Origin: Candidatus Latescibacterota bacterium
Lineage (GTDB): Bacteria > Latescibacterota > UBA2968 > UBA8231
Direction of reading: 5' to 3'
Assembly (NCBI GenBank): GCA_016187725.1
Contig: JACPJE010000004.1
Span: 1-33,495, forward strand
DNA: 33,495 nucleotides
Position numbers and translations under genes: made by a program. Numbering within the stretch: position 1 is the stretch's first letter; every line of letters starts with the position of its first letter. Under the pieces are notes generated by a model. It was given only the letters and a program-made list of their open reading frames with translations. It searched no databases and was not told the origin of the DNA. Below, piece after piece: positions 1-6,032 of the stretch.

Positions 1-1
1 G

Positions 2-934
2 ACCCCGCTCCAAAGTGGGCTGTACACACTTCCCGTGGTAGTGGAAACCGCGAAGGGTGAGAAGTATAAGCTGACAATCCCCTCTCCGTTTTCCGTTTTC
101 CCCTCGGAGGATCTGGTGATCTTGGGCGACGCCCTGGCCACGAACTGGCAGATAGAAAACACGGATGGTGCCGAGCCCCTGCGCTTTACGGATACCGGAC
201 CTGGCTTTCAGGGCAATTCGGTCATTGCCCTCCAGGTCAAGCCGGCAAAGGGGGCAGGGTGGAGCGTGAAACTGGTGCCGAATCATCCCCTGGAGGCATT
301 TGGGTATACCTCTCTGCATTTTGCCTTCCACCCGGGTGACGCCAAGAGCGGAACTACCTACCTGAACATCAACACCCATTCGGAGATATATACCCCGATA
401 AAGTTGGTGGGGAGTGTTAGTAAGGGTGTAGTAGATATGGATACCAAGACCTGGCAGGTGGTGGAACTCCCCCTGGACTCTCACCTCAGAGAGGCTTTTT
501 ATGGTTGGTTCCCGCTGGACGATCCCATCGAATCGCTGGAGTTTACAGGAAAGCTGGAAGGCACCTTCTATCTGGACGATATCCGGCTGGTTACGGCTGA
601 GCCGCCTCCGCCAGTGCCCACCGCCGTGCTGGAGGACCGCACCGTTGCTCTGCCGCAATCCTTCTCTCTGGCGCAGAATTTCCCCAACCCCTTTAACAGC
701 AGCACCGTGATCCGGTTTGAACTGCCCCAGAGCGGAGAGGTGGAACTGGCGGTGTACAACCTGGCAGGTCAGAAGGTGGCGACACTACTGGAAGGAAGGC
801 GCGAGGCCGGGGCCTACACCCTTCGCTGGGACGGGAAGGATGACAGCGGGAAGGAGCTGGCCAGCGGGGTGTATCTGTATCGGTTGCGGGCTGGAGAACA
901 AGTGGAGACGCGCAAACTGGCCCTATTGAGATGA
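2..934 (+). CDS. C-terminal part of secreted esterase paralogue with CBM-like and FlgD/T9SS-type C-terminal domain (5' end outside window)
   Basis: The reading frame is open from base 2, so the gene enters from the left edge; the GTG at 35 is only an internal codon. The visible 310 residues align along their whole length with the C-terminal half of the gene at 3562-5364 (shared GDALAT, GYTSLHFAFHPGDAKSGTTY and FTGKLEGTFYLDD). The first 200 residues look like a carbohydrate-binding-module-type beta sandwich. A proline-rich linker with PTAVLED leads into the last ~95 residues, an Ig-like sorting-type domain (NFPNPFNSSTVIRFELP, LAGQKVATLL, RWDGKDDSGKELASGVYLYRL). By analogy with the paralogue the missing N-terminus would be an alpha/beta-hydrolase esterase, but this cannot be seen. 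Exported and surface-attached is an inference from the C-terminal domain. Confidence 0.85.
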   Translation, partial: TPLQSGLYTLPVVVETAKGEKYKLTIPSPFSVFPSEDLVILGDALATNWQIENTDGAEPLRFTDTGPGFQGNSVIALQVKPAKGAGWSVKLVPNHPLEAFGYTSLHFAFHPGDAKSGTTYLNINTHSEIYTPIKLVGSVSKGVVDMDTKTWQVVELPLDSHLREAFYGWFPLDDPIESLEFTGKLEGTFYLDDIRLVTAEPPPPVPTAVLEDRTVALPQSFSLAQNFPNPFNSSTVIRFELPQSGEVELAVYNLAGQKVATLLEGRREAGAYTLRWDGKDDSGKELASGVYLYRLRAGEQVETRKLALLR

Positions 935-943
935 GAGCAACGC

Positions 944-972
944 TTGACAAAAACTATTGCATCAAGCAAAAT
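944..972 (+). promoter_or_regulatory. Candidate sigma70-type promoter of the decayed antitoxin-toxin pair
   Basis: A perfect TTGACA lies at 944-949 and is followed after 17 bases by CAAAAT at 967-972, which matches four of six -10 positions. It sits 45 bases upstream of the ATG of the frameshifted antitoxin gene in an AT-richer gap between two GC-rich genes. The -10 box is weak, so this is a candidate only. Confidence 0.4.
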
Positions 973-1016
973 AGCAGTACCCTAAGAACTGGACAGAGCT
1001 ATCGGCGAGAAACGAC

Positions 1017-1299
1017 ATGATTATCACTCTCACTCCCGACCTTGAGCAGGCATTGCGCGAGCAGGCGCATAACCACCCCGGAACTTCTCGCTCTGGAGAG
1101 CCTGCGCGAGCAATTCGTCGCCCCTGTCGGGAATCTCCCCCCTGACGAAGGCACAGCGACTCTGGCTGATTTTCTCTCAGGGCACATCGGCGTTATCCGC
1201 AGCAGCGAACAAGTCCCCGGGGGAGCGCGGATGTCGGAGAACAGTGGCTCCAAATTTGCCGCTGGCATGGTCGAGAAACGGCATCGGGGCCATCTGTGA
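1017..1299 (+). pseudogene. Frameshifted antitoxin of a type II (VapB-like) pair
   Basis: The ATG at 1017 opens with MIITLTPDLEQALREQA, then the frame fails. The continuation TTPELLALESLREQFV...TLADFLSGHIGV...VPGGARMSENSGSKFAAGMVEKR is found in the next frame and ends at 1299. A one-base indel near 1072 joins the two halves. The joined product is about 93 residues, with an N-terminal segment resembling ribbon-helix-helix antitoxins and a C-terminal toxin-binding tail, and it matches the antitoxin type I know from genes placed directly before PIN toxins. The toxin remnant starts inside its stop codon (GTGA overlap). Family assignment is from memory of similar pairs; the frame change is seen directly. 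A sequencing error is possible, but the partner gene is also broken. Confidence 0.7.
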
Positions 1300-1703
1300 T
1301 CTTGGCAGACACCGGACCAAGTAGCCCTGCTGGATAGAGATGTCCCCATCACACCGCCTGTATCGCCGCCAGCAGCCGTCTGCCCCCGGTGCCGCTTTTG
1401 ACGACCTGGCCGTGTTTCACGGAGGCCATGTGCTTGCTCGGAGAAGTAGGAGGGTACCCCTATCAGGCAGAGCTGTGGAGGATGCGGACAACAAGGCGGC
1501 TGATCCTGCACGAGTTGACGCCGGCAGAAATCGACCGCATGGCAGTACTGATGGGGCTCTACCGCACTACGCCGATGGATCTGGCCGATGCTTCACTGGT
1601 AGCGGTTGCCGAGAGCAGATCCCTGCACCGCGTGTTCACCTTGGACTCTGATTTCTATGTGTACCGGCTGGCTGACGGAACAGCGCTGGAGATCGTCGGA
1701 TGA
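1296..1703 (+). pseudogene. Frameshifted PIN-domain (VapC-like) toxin
   Basis: Starts with GTG overlapping the antitoxin stop by four bases and reads MILADTGP, the usual beginning of a PIN ribonuclease with its first catalytic Asp. One extra base near 1320 moves VALLDRD into the next frame. A one-base loss near 1341 restores the original frame, which then runs HHTACIAASSRLPPVPLLTTW...FTEAMCLLG...TPMDLADASLVAVAES...VFTLDSDFYVYR to the stop at 1703. The uncorrected frame meets TAG at 1335, so only about 13 residues would be made from the natural start. The conserved acidic residues of the PIN site (Asp in ADTGP, Glu in FTEAM, Asp in MDLADA, Asp in LDSDF) are all still present, so inactivation looks recent. 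The active toxin would cleave RNA. Confidence 0.72.
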
Positions 1704-1740
1704 GAAACGAGACCAGGGATACTCTCTTTGGAAAATCGCC

Positions 1741-3135
1741 TCATGACCTTCCCAGGAGTTCCCCCAATCCGGCCAGCATTACTCCTTCCTCCTTTGCCCG
1801 CCGCTGCAGGGCCTCCGTGAAACCGCCGCCGGAGAAGATGGCCAACCGGGCGTCTCGCTGCGCCGGCTCTGGCAGCCTGCGGGCGCTGGCCTTCAATGCC
1901 TCCAACACCTTCTCCCCCACCGGCCTCCCCCACCATTTGCACTCCCCCAGCAGATAACCTCCCTCGGCGAGGGGAGCCACCACATCGAGGTCAAAGTCGC
2001 GATCCCGGTGCAGCCCGGCCCGCAGCGGCATGGATTTCAGGCGCTCTCCCCAGTACCGCTGGACGTACTGCCGGCAGACCTCTTCGAAGATCGGCCCCAT
2101 GTAGGCATTGAGCTGCGGCGCGATGAACCGGTCATAGACGGTCTCCGCTGCCCCGGAGGCCAGGAGGCTGAGATAGGGAAAGAGGAAACGAAAGTAGAAG
2201 GCCACGTAGTTGTCCTCGATGACATAGGTGCTCTTGCGCCGCTTCTCCGGGGCGCGTTCAAAGGCCGAGACCTCCCGGCGGATCAGGTCGAGCTCGCGGA
2301 GGACCTGGAGGTACTTGTTGGCGGTGGTGGCGTCGAGCTGCGCTCGCTGCGCGATCTCGTTCAGGCGGGTGCAGCCATCGGCGATAGCGCGCAGCAGCGA
2401 GGCATAGGTGCGCGGGTCCTTGAGTTCGGTGCGCAGCAGGAAGTTCACCTCGTCGTGCAGATAGCCCTGGGGGCGCAGCATCTGGCCGATGGCATTGTCG
2501 CGAATGGAGCGCCGGGGATCGAAGAACTTGAGGTACGCGGGCATGCCGCCGAGCAGCCCGTAGGCGATCAGCCGGTCGCGGGGTCTGTAATCCGGGAAGA
2601 AAAGGCTGCTGTCCCGGAAGGAAAGCGGGAGCAGGTGCTGTTGGCCGGTGCGCCGGCCATAGAGGGGCGAGCGCTCGGCCAGGACCTCCCGCTCCATGAA
2701 GCTGATGTGCGACCCGCACAGCACGAGAAAAAGGCGGGTCCGATGGCCATGCAGATCCCAGAACCGCTGCAAGAGGGAGGGGAGCGCCGGGTTGCTGTCG
2801 CACAGGTACTGGAATTCATCGAGCACCACCACCAGGCGTTCGCTCTGCGCCAGCCGGCCCAGATAGGAGAAAAGGGGTTCCCACTGATCAAAACGCAGGG
2901 CCTCGAGCAGGGGATCGGGCAGCGCGCCCCGGATGGCCTCGGTCATGGACCGGAGATGATCGGCCTCCCGCACCTGGGCCGCGAGGAAGTAGACCGCGCG
3001 TTTGTTGCGGCAGAACTGCTGCAAGAGCTCGGTCTTGCCCACGCGCCGCCGGCCGTAGAGGACAAAGAGCTGGGCAGCATTGGCCTGCCATAGGCGGTCC
3101 AATGCCCCCAGTTCCTCGGAGCGATTGACAAACAT
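1741..3135 (-). CDS. AAA family ATPase with DUF234 / PD-(D/E)XK nuclease-like C-terminus
   Basis: 464 residues. The ATG at 3135 is preferred over an upstream in-frame ATG because it follows an AAGGTGG ribosome-binding site and starts MFVNRSEEL, the normal beginning of this family. Walker A is GRRRVGKT (residues 28-35) and Walker B is LVVVLDEFQYL with Asp106-Glu107. A winged-helix-like segment follows (about 250-280, LNEIAQRAQLDATTANKYLQVLRELDLI). The C-terminus carries DFDLDVV (Asp384) and GECKWW (Glu398, Lys400), the spacing of a PD-(D/E)XK nuclease core as described for DUF234. These proteins are common in archaea and candidate-phylum bacteria; their biological role is unsettled, and defence or mobile-element links have been suggested. 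It lies among toxin-antitoxin remnants and is transcribed against its neighbours, behind a double palindrome at 3150-3180. Confidence 0.9.
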   Translation of the reverse strand: MFVNRSEELGALDRLWQANAAQLFVLYGRRRVGKTELLQQFCRNKRAVYFLAAQVREADHLRSMTEAIRGALPDPLLEALRFDQWEPLFSYLGRLAQSERLVVVLDEFQYLCDSNPALPSLLQRFWDLHGHRTRLFLVLCGSHISFMEREVLAERSPLYGRRTGQQHLLPLSFRDSSLFFPDYRPRDRLIAYGLLGGMPAYLKFFDPRRSIRDNAIGQMLRPQGYLHDEVNFLLRTELKDPRTYASLLRAIADGCTRLNEIAQRAQLDATTANKYLQVLRELDLIRREVSAFERAPEKRRKSTYVIEDNYVAFYFRFLFPYLSLLASGAAETVYDRFIAPQLNAYMGPIFEEVCRQYVQRYWGERLKSMPLRAGLHRDRDFDLDVVAPLAEGGYLLGECKWWGRPVGEKVLEALKASARRLPEPAQRDARLAIFSGGGFTEALQRRAKEEGVMLAGLGELLGRS

Positions 3136-3149
3136 GCTTGCCACCTTTT

Positions 3150-3180
3150 TATACTTGAAAGTATTATACTTGAAAGTATA
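3150..3180 (-). promoter_or_regulatory. Double palindromic operator overlapping the ATPase promoter
   Basis: Two exact tandem copies of a 15-base unit (3150-3164 and 3165-3179). Each contains a perfect inverted repeat ATACTT-GA-AAGTAT. On the minus strand a consensus TATAAT (3163-3168) lies across the boundary of the two copies, about 30 bases upstream of the ATPase start codon, so a dimeric repressor bound here would cover the -10 region. I find no convincing -35 box. The repeat unit is seen directly; its use as an operator is inferred. Confidence 0.6.
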
Positions 3181-3310
3181 ATAATTGATCGACCAGTCAA
3201 GGATTCGCCCCCGATCTGATAGCCTCCCCCCGCGAGGGGGGCACCACATCGAGTTGATTTTGCCAGTGGCTTGTGGTAGGTTTAGGACAAATATTCTCAG
3301 GGGCTGCGTT

Positions 3311-3565
3311 ATGAACGCCGTTACGCTCGCCGAAGCCAAACAGAACCTGGAACAGTTGATCGAACAGGCCATCGCCAATGCCGAGCCGACGATTATCTGT
3401 ACAGATTCAGGGGAAAAGGTAGCCTTCTTGTCGCTCGACGAATTCAATTCCTGGAAGGAAACCCTCTACTCGCTCTCCAATCCTGCCAATGCAGCGCACC
3501 TCCGGCAGTCCATTGCAGAAATCCATGCGGATAAAACCCAGGAAAGGGATCTGCTGGATGTATGA
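3311..3565 (+). CDS. Phd/YefM-type antitoxin without an intact partner toxin
   Basis: 84 residues. The N-terminus MNAVTLAEAKQNLEQLIEQA and the following EPTIICTDSGEKVAFLSLDEFNSWKETLYSL are typical of YefM/Phd antitoxins: an N-terminal DNA-binding fold (the T-AEAK-NL and Ser/Asp-Glu motifs) followed by a helix and a flexible tail (HADKTQERDLLDV) that would cover the toxin. Such antitoxins bind their own promoter and neutralise a YoeB/RelE-type mRNA interferase encoded immediately downstream, usually with an ATGA overlap. The overlap is present (stop at 3563-3565, ATG at 3562), but the downstream frame is an esterase and not a toxin. Length and start are normal for the family. Confidence 0.88.
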   Translation: MNAVTLAEAKQNLEQLIEQAIANAEPTIICTDSGEKVAFLSLDEFNSWKETLYSLSNPANAAHLRQSIAEIHADKTQERDLLDV

Positions 3566-5364
3566 AACTCGTGATGTATCTCAGCTCGAAGGTCATCGGC
3601 GATTACGAGACCTATATCGCCAAGGACCTGGTCGCGTACATCGACAGTCACTATCGCACCTTTGCCCATCGCTATGCCCGGGGTATTACGGGATTCTCCA
3701 TGGGCGGATATGGGGCCATGCACCTGGCGCTGAAGTACCCAGAGGTATTCGGTGCGGTCGTGGCCCAGGCAGGCTTTTACGACAGCAATAGTGATTATTC
3801 TAAAAAGCTGGCGCAAGAGGCAGCCGCTGCCAATCCCCAGAATTGGCAAGAATTCTGGGAATTGACAGGCTTGCAAGGATCCTTCGCATTTGCGGCCACG
3901 GTGGCGCCGAATCCCGACAAACCGCCTTTCTTCATGGACCTCGCGTTTGAGTGGATCGATGGCCAGGCCCAGGTGGTGCCTGCGGTGTGGGCGCGTCACC
4001 TGGAAGCGGACATCGTCCACGGACACCTGGGCCGGTACCTCAATCAGCCCCTGCGCCTGAGCGGCATCAAGTTCGTCCACGGCAGAAGAGATATCAACAT
4101 ACCGGTCAGCGAGGCGCATGCCCTGGACGAGGCCATGAACGAGCGGGACATCGACCATGTGTATGTGGAGCATGAGGCCGGGCATCTATTTTCCTGGAAA
4201 GAGTCGCTGCCCTTTCTCTCCGTTCTGCTGCGCCCAGAACTGGTCCCCCTGCGGGAACACTTCCTATCCGCCGAGATCCAGCTCGTGCCCATGGTGGTTG
4301 GCCGGCCCACCCCTGTAAAGGCAACCCTAGTTCTGGATGCCCCGCTGGAATCCGTCGGTGCCTATCAGCAGTTGTACCTCGATCTCTCTGCCCCCCTGGG
4401 CAGCACTGCTGAAATCCCCTTGCAGGACGAGGGCGATGGACGTTACACCCTCAACTACACCCTGACTCCGCTACAGGTTGGCCAGCATACTCTCCCTGTA
4501 GTAGTGAAGACCTCGCAGGGAGAGCAGTACAAGCTGATAATCTCCGCTGCATTTTCCGTATTTCCCGCCGAGGACCTGCTGGTCCTGGGCGATGCCCTGG
4601 CCACGGACTGGCAGGCAGAGAGCACCGACGGAGCCGATCTCCTGCGCTTTGTGGATACCGGTCCCAGCTATCAGGGGAGTTCAGTCAGCGCCTTCCAGGT
4701 CCAACTGGGAAAGTCCACGGGATGGAGCGTGAAACTCGTGCCGGATCAGCCGGTGAAGGTATTCGGGTATACCTCTCTGCATTTCGCTTTCCACCCGGGG
4801 GACGCCAAGAGTGGAACTACCTACCTGAACATCAACACCCATTCGGGAAAAACCCCAGTGAAGCTGGTGAGCGGCAGCGGCAAAGCCCTTGTGGATATGG
4901 AGGCGAAGACCTGGCAGGTGGTGGGGATTTCGCTGGACTCTCTGCACCTGAACGAAGCTATCGAATCGCTGGAGTTTACAGGAAAGCTGGAAGGTACCTT
5001 CTACCTGGACGATTTGCGCCTGGTCACGGGCGCGCCTCCACCAGTGCCCACCGCTGTGCTGGAGGACCGCGCTGCCTCCCTCCCCCAGCGCTTCTCCCTC
5101 TCGCAGAACTTCCCCAATCCCTTCAACAGCAGCACCGTGATCCGCTTTGAGTTGCCACAGAGCCGAGAGGTGGAACTGGCGATCTATAACCTGGCGGGCC
5201 AGAAGGTGGCGACGCTGTTGGCAGGCGAGCGCGAGGCCGGGGCCTACACCCTTCGCTGGGACGGGAAGGATGACAGCGGGAAGGAGCTGGCCAGCGGGGT
5301 GTACCTGTATCGGCTGCAGGGCGGTGGAAAGGTGGAGACGCGCAAGCTGCTGCTGGTGCGGTAA
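3562..5364 (+). CDS. N-terminally truncated esterase with CBM-like region and FlgD/T9SS-type C-terminal domain, joined to a toxin start site
   Basis: 600 residues. Residues 6-220 are an alpha/beta hydrolase of the putative esterase (esterase D-like) family: VIGDYETYIAKDLVAYIDSHYRT, nucleophile elbow GFSMGG with Ser46, and likely triad partners Asp177 (HGRRDINIP) and His208 (EAGHLF). The family normally has about 80-150 more N-terminal residues (signal peptide, first strands, oxyanion-hole region); here they are absent. The first four or five codons (MKLV) coincide with the expected start of a YoeB-like toxin overlapping the antitoxin stop. Residues ~330-490 are a CBM-like beta sandwich. Residues ~505-600 are a sorting-type domain (NFPNPFNSS...RWDGKDDSGKELASGVYLYRL) preceded by PTAVLED. 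With no signal peptide it is probably not exported and may be non-functional; a deletion fusion is the simplest reading. Confidence 0.85.
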   Translation: MKLVMYLSSKVIGDYETYIAKDLVAYIDSHYRTFAHRYARGITGFSMGGYGAMHLALKYPEVFGAVVAQAGFYDSNSDYSKKLAQEAAAANPQNWQEFWELTGLQGSFAFAATVAPNPDKPPFFMDLAFEWIDGQAQVVPAVWARHLEADIVHGHLGRYLNQPLRLSGIKFVHGRRDINIPVSEAHALDEAMNERDIDHVYVEHEAGHLFSWKESLPFLSVLLRPELVPLREHFLSAEIQLVPMVVGRPTPVKATLVLDAPLESVGAYQQLYLDLSAPLGSTAEIPLQDEGDGRYTLNYTLTPLQVGQHTLPVVVKTSQGEQYKLIISAAFSVFPAEDLLVLGDALATDWQAESTDGADLLRFVDTGPSYQGSSVSAFQVQLGKSTGWSVKLVPDQPVKVFGYTSLHFAFHPGDAKSGTTYLNINTHSGKTPVKLVSGSGKALVDMEAKTWQVVGISLDSLHLNEAIESLEFTGKLEGTFYLDDLRLVTGAPPPVPTAVLEDRAASLPQRFSLSQNFPNPFNSSTVIRFELPQSREVELAIYNLAGQKVATLLAGEREAGAYTLRWDGKDDSGKELASGVYLYRLQGGGKVETRKLLLVR

Positions 5365-5374
5365 ACGTAAAAAC

Positions 5375-5845
5375 TCAGGTCCTGAGCATCGCCACAATCA
5401 CCCCTGCCAGGGCTACGATGACGCCCCCGATGGCCACCATGGTCGTCATCAGCCAGGTGAAACGAGAATCGAGGCGGTCGATCAGATAGCGAGTGGACTC
5501 GTCAATCCGGTGGTGGACAACGCGGATCTCCTCGCGCAACTCCTGGCGCAATCCCTGGATCTCGCTGCCCACTTCCTGGCGCAGAGCGTGGGCGTTCTCG
5601 CGCATCTCCTGGCGCAGTCCCTGGATCTCGCTGCCCACTTCCTGGCGCAGAGCGTGGGCGTTCTCGCGCATCTCCTGGCGCAGTCCTTGGATCTCGCTGC
5701 CCACTTCCTGGCGCAGTCCCTGGATCTCGCTGCCCATCTCCTGGCGCAAAGCCTGGAAATCCTCGCGCAGGTACACAAAGCCCCAGTGGAGTTCTTCAGG
5801 CGGCGGTTGTGGCCGTGCTGCGGTGGGATTTGGAATTTCGGTCAT
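5375..5845 (-). CDS. Coiled-coil protein of 11-residue repeats with C-terminal membrane anchor
   Basis: 156 residues. The ATG at 5845 is chosen because an AAGGGGGAGG site lies just upstream; an ATG 11 codons earlier has no such site. After a proline-rich head (MTEIPNPTAARPQPPPEEL) comes a long helical part made of alternating 11-residue units of the type SEIQGLRQEVG and ENAHALRQEMR, then HHRIDESTRYLIDRLDSRFTWLM and a hydrophobic segment (about residues 130-153, TTMVAIGGVIVALAGVIVAML) ending in RT. The layout resembles short DUF1640/CCDC90-like coiled-coil proteins that sit in the membrane with a tail anchor. The 3' end lies 10 bases from the convergent esterase stop. No function can be assigned; a structural or scaffolding role is a guess. 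Confidence 0.8.
   Translation of the reverse strand: MTEIPNPTAARPQPPPEELHWGFVYLREDFQALRQEMGSEIQGLRQEVGSEIQGLRQEMRENAHALRQEVGSEIQGLRQEMRENAHALRQEVGSEIQGLRQELREEIRVVHHRIDESTRYLIDRLDSRFTWLMTTMVAIGGVIVALAGVIVAMLRT
5541..5771. repeat. 33-bp tandem repeat array (seven units) inside the coiled-coil gene
   Basis: Seven consecutive 33-base units begin at 5541, 5574, 5607, 5640, 5673, 5706 and 5739, each starting TCCTGGCGCA. Two unit types alternate, giving a 66-base higher-order period in the middle of the array. Because 33 is a multiple of three, copy-number changes keep the reading frame and add or remove 11-residue coiled-coil blocks. Confidence 0.9.
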
Positions 5846-5865
5846 GGATCCTCCCCCTTGCTGGA

Positions 5866-5894
5866 AATATACGCTCAAGAGCTAGCGAAACCAA
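5866..5894 (-). promoter_or_regulatory. Candidate promoter of the coiled-coil gene
   Basis: On the minus strand TTGGTT (5889-5894) is separated by 17 bases from TATATT (5866-5871), which lies 20 bases before the start codon at 5845. The -10 matches five of six consensus positions, the -35 three of six. The rest of the 190-base gap to 6032 shows no gene. Confidence 0.35.
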
Positions 5895-6032
5895 CTCAGT
5901 ACACAAGGGTAGCAAGCTTTATGCCAAGGCCCATTGCCCCTGGGAAGGTGGGCTTGTGACCCTTCCGATGTATCATCCATCACCCACTTTTGTATCCCTT
6001 CTGACCCACAACAAAGGCAGGGCATCACCCCT

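Noticed and set aside
2008..3093. 361-residue plus-strand opening across the ATPase gene
   Set aside because: The minus strand carries Walker A, Walker B and DUF234 motifs with a good start; the plus frame has none.
5371..5385. Short inverted repeat CTCAGG-T-CCTGAG between convergent genes as terminator
   Set aside because: The one-base loop cannot form a hairpin of useful stem length, there is no T-run, and it overlaps the end of the coiled-coil gene.
5541..5771. Possible CRISPR array
   Set aside because: The units are contiguous with no variable spacers and encode an in-frame coiled coil.
5147..5959. 270-residue plus-strand opening with LAQSLDLAAHFLAQS repeats
   Set aside because: It is the antisense reading of the 33-bp coiled-coil repeats and overlaps the esterase C-terminus in the wrong frame.
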